The notes below the pieces were generated by a model. It was given only the letters and a program-made list of their open reading frames with translations, did no database searches and was not told the DNA's origin. A stretch of 8,492 nt of DNA from Spirochaetales bacterium UBA1265 (GTDB taxonomy: Bacteria > Spirochaetota > Spirochaetia > Sphaerochaetales > Sphaerochaetaceae), in assembly GCA_002308475.1 (NCBI GenBank), contig DBVL01000033.1, positions 6,679-15,170 on the forward strand. Direction: 5' to 3'. Of the stretch, positions 1 to 5,324 are shown piece after piece. Position numbers and translations under genes: made by a program. Every line of letters starts with the position of its first letter. The first letter of the stretch is position 1.

Positions 1-287
1 AATGAGGCACCTGCCACAGACAAAGCTGCGCCGACCAAAGCGGCGCAAGCAATTCTCGGGAGTCTTACATTTAAAACTATGGTCTGAGCCTCCTGACTCC
101 ATCCTCTCATGCTCTCCGGCAAAGAGAACCTGTTTGCCGTAACAAGCCGGATCAGAGCGTCTATAAGGATCCCTACGGTATCAGAGACACTGACTGGGTA
201 GCGCCCCAGTGCAAAAGAGACAAGAAAAATCAGAACTGACAGTAAGACAAGGCCCAGCAACCTTATCCCGTACTTTTGTTTTTCCAT
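1..287 (-). CDS. FecCD/BtuC-type ABC transporter permease, N-terminal part (runs off window)
   Basis: This is the first 95 or so codons of an inner-membrane permease; the rest lies beyond base 1. The translation starts MEKQKYGIRLLGLVLLSVLIF, giving one hydrophobic segment at about residues 9-27. It ends in a stretch reading VRLPRIACAALVGAALSVAGAS. That R-x-PR-x-x-A-x-x-x-GA-x-L-x-x-AG pattern is the hallmark of the FecCD/BtuC family (type II importers for siderophores, haem, cobalamin and, in the MolB branch, molybdate/tungstate). The ATG at 287 shares one base with the TAA stop of the binding-protein gene (TAATG), and an AAGGG ribosome site lies within that gene's last codons, so the two are translationally coupled. 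Expected partners are the adjacent binding protein and an ATPase that would lie further downstream. The family is confident; the substrate is not determinable here. Confidence 0.9.
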   Translation of the reverse strand, partial: MEKQKYGIRLLGLVLLSVLIFLVSFALGRYPVSVSDTVGILIDALIRLVTANRFSLPESMRGWSQEAQTIVLNVRLPRIACAALVGAALSVAGAS

Positions 288-1351
288 TAAAGGGCCCTTG
301 AAAGCATAGTCTCCAGTTCTGCATCTGTTAAATTATAAGACCAGAAAAGACTGTAGTATTCCTTCACAACCTCTTCCAGGTTGTATGTGTAGTACTGCGG
401 ATAAACAAGCTTGCCGAGCCACCAGATACCCACAAGCATGTTGATTGAAGGTGGTTCACTGAGCCAGTTGTAAGGAAGAGCAGGAACCTCGTAACAGTTG
501 CCGACTCTTACCGCCCAGAGGTTTTTCCAGATACTGTCTGACTCCACGCTGTCGTATATACTTCCAGAGGAGAAGACAATCATGTCAGGGTCCGCCTTGT
601 AAAGCTGTTCGGCATTTATGACGTTCCCACCGCCCTTGTTGGATACTTTTTCAAGCACAATTGCATTTTCCGCTCCCACAGTCTCCAAAACCTGCGCCTG
701 TGTGGAACCTTTTGCATTAGTGCCAAATCCGTCTGCACCGGTTGTGTAAAGAACCGTTACCTTCTCCGAATCAGTTATCTTAGCCCTGTTTTCCTCTGCC
801 ATGCTCAAGGTCTTTTCAGCAAAGGAAGCCAAAGCCTCTCCTCTCTCAGCCTTTCCATCAAGGAGGCCTCCAAGAGTCCTGAAGGCAGCAGCCATGTTTG
901 CCAAATCTCCTGAGATGAAGATGCAGGGAATACCAATCTGAGCCTGTAGCGCATCCAGATCTTCTTTGATAGAGCTCTTGTAATCGCCAACATCAACCAG
1001 AATCTGAGCTCCGGTACTTATCAGCTCCTCGTAGTTTACGGTGGACTTTGAACCATAGAGACTTCCGGTTGCAGGAAGGGTTGCAAGCACCTCAGGAAGA
1101 TAGGCCATCTGCTTCTCTGACGGCTTTGAATTCACGTTGCACATATACTCAGGAGCCAGAGCAGAGAAGTACATGGTGGCAACAGCTCCGGACGGAGCAA
1201 CCTTTGTTATTTTGGCAGGAATCTCAACCTCTCTGCCACAGGAATCAGTAAAAATGACAGTTTGAGAAGCCTTTGACTCAGACGTAGGATGAGCTGAGAC
1301 AACAAAAAGAGAAAGCAGGACAACTGCTGTTACAAAAAGAATCTTTTTCAT
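287..1351 (-). CDS. Periplasmic substrate-binding protein, FecB/BtuF/MolA class, of an ABC importer
   Basis: A 354-residue secreted protein that would capture a ligand in the periplasm and deliver it to the FecCD-type permease encoded immediately downstream. The start at 1351 (MKKILFVTAVV) is preferred over an upstream ATG at 1384 because AAAAGGAG lies 4 bases before it. The signal peptide ends VVSA/HP at about residue 20. There is no lipobox cysteine, so it is predicted soluble in a diderm periplasm. Family signs are FTDSCGREVEIP (about 34-45), matching the D-x-x-GR-x-V-x-IP entry strand of class III binding proteins; the segment around NAEQLYKADPDMIVFSS (about 246-262); and PYNWLSEPPSINMLVG near 293-308. 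The family takes up iron chelates, haem, cobalamin or, in MolA, molybdate/tungstate. Proximity to a ModE-like regulator makes an oxyanion plausible but unproven. It has its own promoter and candidate operators at 1365-1425. Confidence 0.88.
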   Translation of the reverse strand: MKKILFVTAVVLLSLFVVSAHPTSESKASQTVIFTDSCGREVEIPAKITKVAPSGAVATMYFSALAPEYMCNVNSKPSEKQMAYLPEVLATLPATGSLYGSKSTVNYEELISTGAQILVDVGDYKSSIKEDLDALQAQIGIPCIFISGDLANMAAAFRTLGGLLDGKAERGEALASFAEKTLSMAEENRAKITDSEKVTVLYTTGADGFGTNAKGSTQAQVLETVGAENAIVLEKVSNKGGGNVINAEQLYKADPDMIVFSSGSIYDSVESDSIWKNLWAVRVGNCYEVPALPYNWLSEPPSINMLVGIWWLGKLVYPQYYTYNLEEVVKEYYSLFWSYNLTDAELETMLSRAL

Positions 1352-1364
1352 ATAACTCCTTTTC

Positions 1365-1388
1365 CGTATTGTATTCAAAAACAATACG
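1365..1388. promoter_or_regulatory. 24-bp palindrome near the predicted transcription start (candidate ModE-like operator)
   Basis: The arms are CGTATTGT (1365-1372) and ACAATACG (1381-1388), a perfect 8-bp inverted repeat with an 8-base centre. It begins about two bases into the predicted transcript and ends a few bases before the AAGGAG ribosome site. Total length, CG-bounded ends and AT-rich arms resemble, from memory, the operator upstream of E. coli modABC bound by ModE. It could instead act in RNA as a 5' stem-loop. Function is inferred. Confidence 0.5.
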
Positions 1389-1392
1389 CTAT

Positions 1393-1422
1393 CACCATTA
1401 TAGTTTCATCCACACAATGGTG
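1393..1422. promoter_or_regulatory. Inverted repeat overlapping the importer promoter (candidate operator, copy 1)
   Basis: The arms are CACCATT (1393-1399) and AATGGTG (1416-1422), a perfect 7-bp inverted repeat around 16 bases. The inner core CCATT-N16-AATGG recurs with the same spacing at the yedE promoter (4401-4426). Read on the minus strand, both copies begin CCATTGT and end ATAATGG. This copy covers the -10 box and touches the -35 box, a geometry expected for a repressor site. Half-site centres are about 21 bp apart, two DNA turns. The binding protein is inferred, not shown. Confidence 0.6.
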
Positions 1423-1425
1423 CAA
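1397..1425 (-). promoter_or_regulatory. Sigma70-type promoter of the binding-protein/permease unit
   Basis: On the minus strand the sequence reads TTGCAC (1425-1420), a 17-base spacer, then TATAAT (1402-1397). This is a perfect -10 box with a good -35 box at ideal spacing. Predicted transcription start is near 1390, giving a leader of about 40 bases before the ATG at 1351. It lies between the stop of the ModE-like gene (1450) and the binding-protein gene. I saw no convincing terminator in that gap, so read-through from the selenium operon is also possible. Confidence 0.8.
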
Positions 1426-1449
1426 GACAGATTCAGAGAAAACTTCTTT

Positions 1450-1785
1450 TCAGTTGAAATACTTTTTGGCTGTCTTTTCTGCTGAGATTTTCAAGTCCTC
1501 GCATACCGCAGCATAGGAGCTCAACAGTCTGTGTGCCACCTCTGTCAGAGCAGCCTGACCTCCTCCCTTGCCACCTGTACTTCTTATCACCAAGCTCTCC
1601 CCGGCACCTTCCTCAGACTCACGGATCATCTTCCAGGCCTTAGAATATGAGAGATCAAGGCTCCTTGCGGCCTCAGAGACGGAGGCCTTCTCATCTATTG
1701 CTCTTAAAAGAGCAAAGACTCCCGGTCCCATAAGAAATCTAGAACCGTTTTTTATGACAACCTTCACCTCTGCCCTTATATCCAC
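1450..1785 (-). CDS. Stand-alone ModE-type (LysR-like) winged-helix DNA-binding protein
   Basis: A protein of about 111 residues corresponding to the N-terminal DNA-binding half of ModE only. The beta-strand opener VDIRAEVKVVIKNGSRFLMGPG precedes a helix-turn-helix, ASVSEAARSLDLSYSKAWKMIRESE, then the wing motif TGGKGGGQAALT (ModE has TGGKGGGGAVLT), and a C-terminal helix ending KKYFN. The MOP/TOBE domains that bind molybdate in E. coli ModE are absent, so if it senses a ligand it must do so otherwise. I chose the GTG at 1785, 8 bases after the selD stop, because a GAGGTGG ribosome site sits just before it and homologues of this type begin at this strand. An ATG at 1833 would add 16 residues inside selD. 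As last gene of the selenium operon, it could control that operon and the importer that follows. Confidence 0.85.
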   Translation of the reverse strand: MDIRAEVKVVIKNGSRFLMGPGVFALLRAIDEKASVSEAARSLDLSYSKAWKMIRESEEGAGESLVIRSTGGKGGGQAALTEVAHRLLSSYAAVCEDLKISAEKTAKKYFN

Positions 1786-1793
1786 AGTCCACC

Positions 1794-2858
1794 TCAGCTG
1801 AAATCTATAAGAATATCTTCTTTCTTGGTGCATTCACCTATGATTCTGCAACAATCAAGACCTGTTATTTCCGAGTATCTTCTCACATAATCCTCAGCCT
1901 CTTTCTTGTCCATGAACAGCAGCAGTCCTCCACTTGTCTGAGGATCAAAGACCAGGTCCCTCATCTCCTGGGTAACAGAAGCAGAAAACCTGACTTTGCC
2001 GAAAAGGTAGTCTTCATTGGTGTAGCGCCCCGCTGGAAGCAGACCAAGGCGGGCGTATTCAAGGGCTGAAGGAAGAACAGGAAGATCCTGAGTTCTTATT
2101 CTTATTGTCACACCGGAGGCCTCAGAGACCTCACTGCTGTGACCGGCCAGAGAAAACCCGGTTACATCCGTTGCGGCATGAATGCAGTAGTTCACAGCCA
2201 GATTCCTTGCTTCCTTATTAAGGCGGGTCATGGAAGCCACACAAGCGTTGAAGCTCTCCTCATCTGCCATCTCAGCCTTGACTGCAGTGTTTATTATTCC
2301 ACAGCCCAAGGCCTTGGTCAGAACAACCGCATCTCCAACCCTGGCACCCTTGTTGGACCAGACATCCTTCTCCTTCATGAACCCTGTCACACAGAGCCCG
2401 TACTTTGGGGTGGGATCCTCAATAGTGTGACCGCCGGCTATCACAGCTCCGGCTTCCCCGACCTTGTCCATTCCACCTTTGAGAATCTCCTTCATCACAC
2501 TCAGTTCCAGACAGGAGGGAAAACACATGAGATTCATAGCCACAGCAGGAGTTCCTCCCATGGCGTAAACATCAGAGAGGGCGTTTGCCGCGGCAACCTG
2601 GCCAAAGACATACGGATCATCAACCATGGGCGGGAAAAAGTCCACAGTCTGAACACTGACTGTGTCTCCGTCTACACGGTAGACAAGGGCATCGTCCGCA
2701 CTCTCAAAGCCTTCAATCAGGTTCTCACTGCTCATAACAGGCAGGTTGTCTATGACACAGTGAAGCTTCTCAGGCGGAAGTTTTGCAGCACAGCCACTTG
2801 TCTTGACCATAGAGGTGAGTTTTATTTTTCCGTTTTCATCATAAACTGCAGAAGACAT
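1794..2858 (-). CDS. selD: Selenophosphate synthetase (selenide, water dikinase)
   Basis: A 354-residue, full-length SelD. The enzyme uses ATP and selenide to make monoselenophosphate, the Se donor for selenocysteine, 2-selenouridine in tRNA and the Se cofactor of some Mo hydroxylases. Visible motifs are the active-site loop TSGCAAK (Cys23 and Lys26, equivalent to E. coli Cys17/Lys20); ATP/Mg-binding acidic residues in SADDALVY (Asp55/56) and TVDFF (Asp73); NALSDVYAMGG (Asp96); AGGHTIE (about 141-147); ATDVTGFSLAGH (Asp231); and FDPQTSGG (about 304-311). The catalytic residue is Cys rather than Sec, and the second loop cysteine of E. coli (Cys19) is Ala here. The ATG shares one base with the stop of the DUF3343 gene (TGATG), with GGAAGG upstream as ribosome site, so translation is coupled. 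No selA, selB or selU is present in the window. Confidence 0.98.
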   Translation of the reverse strand: MSSAVYDENGKIKLTSMVKTSGCAAKLPPEKLHCVIDNLPVMSSENLIEGFESADDALVYRVDGDTVSVQTVDFFPPMVDDPYVFGQVAAANALSDVYAMGGTPAVAMNLMCFPSCLELSVMKEILKGGMDKVGEAGAVIAGGHTIEDPTPKYGLCVTGFMKEKDVWSNKGARVGDAVVLTKALGCGIINTAVKAEMADEESFNACVASMTRLNKEARNLAVNYCIHAATDVTGFSLAGHSSEVSEASGVTIRIRTQDLPVLPSALEYARLGLLPAGRYTNEDYLFGKVRFSASVTQEMRDLVFDPQTSGGLLLFMDKKEAEDYVRRYSEITGLDCCRIIGECTKKEDILIDFS

Positions 2859-3115
2859 CAGGAAACCTTCCAGATATTTGTGTATTTGTCTCCGTCCTTA
2901 ACATAGACGGCTTCAAGATTCTCATCGGCCTTTTCGAGAACTTCCCCCAATACCTCCTCGCTCCTGTGTATGAAAACACAGGTTCCGCAGGAAGAGGAAA
3001 GAAGACGGGGAACCGGGCGCAACAATGCGTCCGGTCCTAAAGCCTTTTTCATTTTCATGGCCCCGTAATGGTTGAAAAAAGTTGCAACAGTTATTTTCTC
3101 AGAGAGATTCTCCAT
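2858..3115 (-). CDS. DUF3343 family small protein (putative Se/S carrier)
   Basis: An 85-residue soluble protein with the DUF3343 layout: an N-terminal strand ITVATFFNHYGAMKMKKAL, a basic/proline segment LLRPVPR, then the signature LSSSCGTCVFI with Cys43 and Cys46, and a C-terminal alpha/beta part. This family is annotated as putative Se/S carrier-like and recurs beside selD and YedE-type genes. A likely job is to bind or hand over reduced selenium or persulfide through the SSCGTC cysteines on the way to SelD. It starts inside the 3' end of the TusA-like gene (25-base overlap) and its stop overlaps the selD start, so all three are made together. The ATG at 3115 is the only start that keeps the first strand; a weak GGATGGTGG precedes it. 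The biochemical role is inferred. Confidence 0.87.
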   Translation of the reverse strand: MENLSEKITVATFFNHYGAMKMKKALGPDALLRPVPRLLSSSCGTCVFIHRSEEVLGEVLEKADENLEAVYVKDGDKYTNIWKVS

Positions 3116-3297
3116 CCACCATCCATCTCCGTAACTTCTACATTATAACCCATAGCTTTGCCGAAGCGGGAGACATTTTCCTTTGCAGCAACATTATCAA
3201 CAAGAACATCCAGGCCCTCGGGATTATCCTTTATGGCCTTCTTGGTATTCACTACCGGGATTGGGCAACTTAACCCAAAACAATCTATTTCTTTCAT
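3091..3297 (-). CDS. TusA/YedF N-domain-like small protein (sulfur/selenium carrier)
   Basis: A 68-residue TusA-fold protein. The diagnostic N-terminus is DCFGLSCPIPVVNTKKAI, with the conserved Cys11-Pro-x-Pro of TusA/SirA/YedF proteins, in which the cysteine carries persulfide sulfur or, by hypothesis in the selenium branch, selenium. A Cys at position 6 is an extra thiol. The strand DVLVDNVAAKENVSRFGKAMGYNVEV completes the usual two-strand/two-helix fold. In the YedF family this domain is fused to a DsrE-like C-terminal domain of about 100 residues. Here it is stand-alone, and a separate DUF3343 gene follows. The ATG at 3297 directly abuts the TAA of the transporter gene (zero-base gap), so expression depends on that transcript. 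Position between a YedE transporter and SelD supports a selenium role over thiouridine synthesis. Confidence 0.9.
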   Translation of the reverse strand: MKEIDCFGLSCPIPVVNTKKAIKDNPEGLDVLVDNVAAKENVSRFGKAMGYNVEVTEMDGGWRISLRK

Positions 3298-4359
3298 TTA
3301 CTTTTCCTTTTTGAATGTCTTTGCTGCAGCTATTGCAAGCAGGATGACAATTATGGCTATGACAGCAACCTTTCCGTAGGTGTTGGGTCCATTATCCGTT
3401 GCGTTTCCGACAAGCTTGAAGTTATGAGCTATGGCAGCGCCGATGAACATACCGACAACTGAAAGTGCACTGTCTGAATTTCCCTCGCCGGCAAGAATAA
3501 GCTGTCTCAGAGGACAACCGCCGAGCATGGCAGAACCGAGACCTACCACAAACATGCCGAGGAAGTTCCACAGATGTGCTGTGTGAGCCACTGGCTGGCC
3601 TTCAAAACCAAGCTTGAAGTTTCCTGTAATCAGGTTTCCGACAAGGGCAGCAACAAAGATGAAGACAAACCCGAAGATAAGTGTGTAATCCTTAACAAGG
3701 ATAATATCCCTTATTCCGCCAACCATGCACAGCCTTGTTCTCTGAGCCAACAGACCTACAATCAAACCTGCGGCAAGTGAGATAATGATAGCTGCGTGCA
3801 TTGAACCCGGTCCCTTCTCTGAGAAGGCAAAGACTGACGGGGCGGCGAGTAGAAGAACAAGCAGAAGAACATTGATCGCTGGAAGGGCATGACCTTCCAG
3901 GGATGCCTGCTCATGATATCTTCCAAGCGAGAAGCCTTTTGCAAGGAAGAAGCAGCCTACGGCAATACCACCAATGAATCCGCACAGAGCAACCAGTGCA
4001 TTCAGATCTCCACCTGCAAGACGCAGTATCATGCGGAACGGGCATCCGAGGAACATCAGGGCTCCGATCATGACGAAGGCGCCAATTACTAATCTGAGCA
4101 TGGGGCTGGAGCCACCGCGGCTCTTGAACTCACCGGTAATGAGGCTGATAAGCCATGAACCGAGAACAAGACCTATTATCTCAGGTCTGACATACTGTAC
4201 AACCGCTGTGCTGTGCATCTTTGTTGCACCAGCTATGTCTCTTATGAAGCAAGCTATGCAGAAGCCCATGTTCTTTGGGTTTCCAAAAGCAACCAGAGCT
4301 ACAGAGATAGCTCCAATCAGCACGCCGGCTATAATCAGATTTCTTTTTTCTTTAGACAT
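3298..4359 (-). CDS. yedE: YedE-family putative selenium transporter (YeeE/YedE, DUF395)
   Basis: A 353-residue polytopic inner-membrane protein, with about 9-10 hydrophobic segments, matching the selenium-associated YedE branch. It shows an internal duplication. Half one has GNPKNMGFCIACFIRD (Cys34, Cys37) and LGCPFRMILRLAGGD (Cys106). Half two has QRTRLCMVGGIRD (Cys211) and LGGCPLRQLILAGEGNSDS (Cys282). These paired cysteines are typical of YeeE/YedE channels, where the related YeeE moves thiosulfate through a line of cysteines; by analogy this one would move a reduced selenium or sulfur species, but its substrate has not been established in this window. It is first in the operon with a TusA-like carrier, DUF3343 and selD, the standard setting of the family. 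The start at 4359 has GGGAG 7 bases upstream and a strong promoter at 4395-4423. Confidence 0.93.
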   Translation of the reverse strand: MSKEKRNLIIAGVLIGAISVALVAFGNPKNMGFCIACFIRDIAGATKMHSTAVVQYVRPEIIGLVLGSWLISLITGEFKSRGGSSPMLRLVIGAFVMIGALMFLGCPFRMILRLAGGDLNALVALCGFIGGIAVGCFFLAKGFSLGRYHEQASLEGHALPAINVLLLVLLLAAPSVFAFSEKGPGSMHAAIIISLAAGLIVGLLAQRTRLCMVGGIRDIILVKDYTLIFGFVFIFVAALVGNLITGNFKLGFEGQPVAHTAHLWNFLGMFVVGLGSAMLGGCPLRQLILAGEGNSDSALSVVGMFIGAAIAHNFKLVGNATDNGPNTYGKVAVIAIIVILLAIAAAKTFKKEK

Positions 4360-4394
4360 TTTGATCTCCCATATCCAATAGATGTGTATGAGAG

Positions 4395-4423
4395 ATTATA
4401 CCATTATGTTTTTTTATATACAA
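4395..4423 (-). promoter_or_regulatory. Sigma70-type promoter of the selenium operon
   Basis: The minus strand reads TTGTAT (4423-4418), a 17-base spacer, then TATAAT (4400-4395). The bases TGG precede the -10 box, forming an extended -10 (TG-N-TATAAT). Predicted start of transcription is near 4388, giving a leader of about 29 bases before the yedE ATG. The 125-base gap after the DUF92 gene makes this the natural separation between the two transcription units. Confidence 0.8.
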
Positions 4424-4426
4424 TGG
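4401..4426. promoter_or_regulatory. Inverted repeat at the yedE promoter (candidate operator, copy 2)
   Basis: The arms are CCATT (4401-4405) and AATGG (4422-4426), separated by 16 bases, the same arms and spacing as in the importer promoter at 1395-1420. On the minus strand both copies read CCATTGT, N12, ATAATGG, and they agree at 19 of 26 positions by hand count. This copy fills the space from the -35 box to the base before the -10 box, so a bound protein would block RNA polymerase. Function is inferred from symmetry, recurrence and position. Confidence 0.6.
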
Positions 4427-4446
4427 GAATTGTCATGCCAGAGCTT

Positions 4447-4466
4447 AGCTTATGTGAGCTTATGAG
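4447..4466. repeat. Short tandem repeat, two 10-bp units
   Basis: Two adjacent units, AGCTTATGTG and AGCTTATGAG, match at 9 of 10 bases, and a partial GAGCTT precedes them. They lie just after the stop of the DUF92 gene and about 20 bases upstream of the yedE promoter. They may be incidental or an upstream protein-binding site; nothing further supports a role. Confidence 0.35.
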
Positions 4467-4484
4467 TCCGTTCAACCAATTCGG

Positions 4485-5324
4485 TCAACCTATTATCTTT
4501 GACAGGCCTACAGCCAAAACACAGGCAAAGACATTTGAGGAGAGGTTAACCATATCATTATCAAGCCACCTCACCCCCCTCACCAGCTCCAGGGGCTGAT
4601 CTTTCTCATCCACCTCTTTCTCTGTGTACCTCCCATTTCTGTCCAGATACAGGGCCTGGGCGGTAGCACCGAGAAAACTGTCATTAATGCAGCCTGCAAG
4701 CCCACTCAGACAGATAATCAGGGCGTAAAGAACACCGTTTGCCACAGGAAAGAAGAAGAACCAGATCAGAGAGATGGAAAAAGCACCTAGAAAGCCACCA
4801 AAGATACCCAAAGCGCTCACGCCACCGCTCATACCCTTCTCTACCCGTCTGAAGGTTCTGATGGAGACAGGGTCGGATGAGCTCAAGCGTCCTATCTCTC
4901 CTGATAGAGTATCACTTGTGGCCTCTGCAAGAGCAGCTCCGAACATGATCAGGGCTGTTGTTTTTCCAGAGAGCATGAACACTAAAGCCGAGACTACAGC
5001 CATGAGGCCGTTTGCCAGAACCTGGAGGGCATCTCTACAACTACCTTTCTTTTCAAAACCATCGGAGCCGGCCCTTTTCCGGCAGACCTTTCCAACAACA
5101 TTACACGTTACATAGAAGAAGAGAAAAAGGATGAAACCCTCAAGTTTAAGAGCATAGAGTACAATCGTTCCACTTATATGGGCAGCTATGGCGCCACTTA
5201 AGCTCAAGAGTTTCTTTTTGAAGGCCACTACAGCAATAACTGCCATAACAGCTGCTATCAAGCCAAGAAGAACCGCAGGGCTAAGAGAAAAGAGGTAGGA
5301 ATCCGCTTTGTTCAGAATAGTCAT
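4485..5324 (-). CDS. DUF92 (VTE6-like) membrane protein, putative prenyl-phosphate kinase
   Basis: A 279-residue integral membrane protein of the DUF92/TIGR00297 family, whose plant and cyanobacterial members (VTE6) convert phytyl phosphate to the diphosphate. Family motifs are in order: RDALQVLANG (about 97-106), ATSDTLSGEIG (135-145), SIRTFRRVEKGMSGGVS (154-170), NDSFLGATAQALY (214-226) and RGVRWLDNDMVN (249-260). Hydrophobic stretches occur near 16-36, 45-76, 107-132, 171-212 and 262-277. The start at 5324 overlaps the stop of the upstream kinase-like gene by 4 bases (ATGA) and has GGAG 5 bases before it. The upstream neighbour encodes the matching first-step enzyme, so the two probably salvage a prenyl alcohol into the diphosphate. 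The physiological substrate (phytol-like, farnesol, geranylgeraniol or longer) cannot be told from sequence. Confidence 0.85.
   Translation of the reverse strand: MTILNKADSYLFSLSPAVLLGLIAAVMAVIAVVAFKKKLLSLSGAIAAHISGTIVLYALKLEGFILFLFFYVTCNVVGKVCRKRAGSDGFEKKGSCRDALQVLANGLMAVVSALVFMLSGKTTALIMFGAALAEATSDTLSGEIGRLSSSDPVSIRTFRRVEKGMSGGVSALGIFGGFLGAFSISLIWFFFFPVANGVLYALIICLSGLAGCINDSFLGATAQALYLDRNGRYTEKEVDEKDQPLELVRGVRWLDNDMVNLSSNVFACVLAVGLSKIIG

Noticed and set aside
1352..1384. An earlier ATG (1384) for the binding protein, adding MFLNTIRKRSY
   Set aside because: That start lies inside the leader palindrome, lacks a ribosome site and would put a long basic tail before the signal peptide; the ATG at 1351 has AAAAGGAG at good spacing.
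1426..1449. Possible rho-independent terminator after the ModE-like gene
   Set aside because: There are short AAAAG/CTTTT-like stretches but no GC-rich stem followed by a T-run, so none is called.
1786..1833. ATG at 1833 as start of the ModE-like protein
   Set aside because: It would read 16 extra residues inside the end of selD. The GTG at 1785 has a GAGGTGG site and matches where the conserved domain begins. The longer form is not fully excluded.
1794..2858. SelD as a selenoprotein (in-frame TGA at the active site)
   Set aside because: The active-site codon encodes Cys23 in TSGCAAK and the frame is open throughout, so there is no recoding.
2139..2906. A 255-codon plus-strand open frame opposite selD
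   Set aside because: It is antisense to an unmistakable SelD, shows no family motif, has a His/Ser-rich low-quality composition and no ribosome site was seen. It is a shadow frame.
3974..4599. Plus-strand open frames across the yedE 5' end and its upstream gap
   Set aside because: They are antisense to yedE and to its promoter, with no recognisable domain; the two frames also overlap each other.
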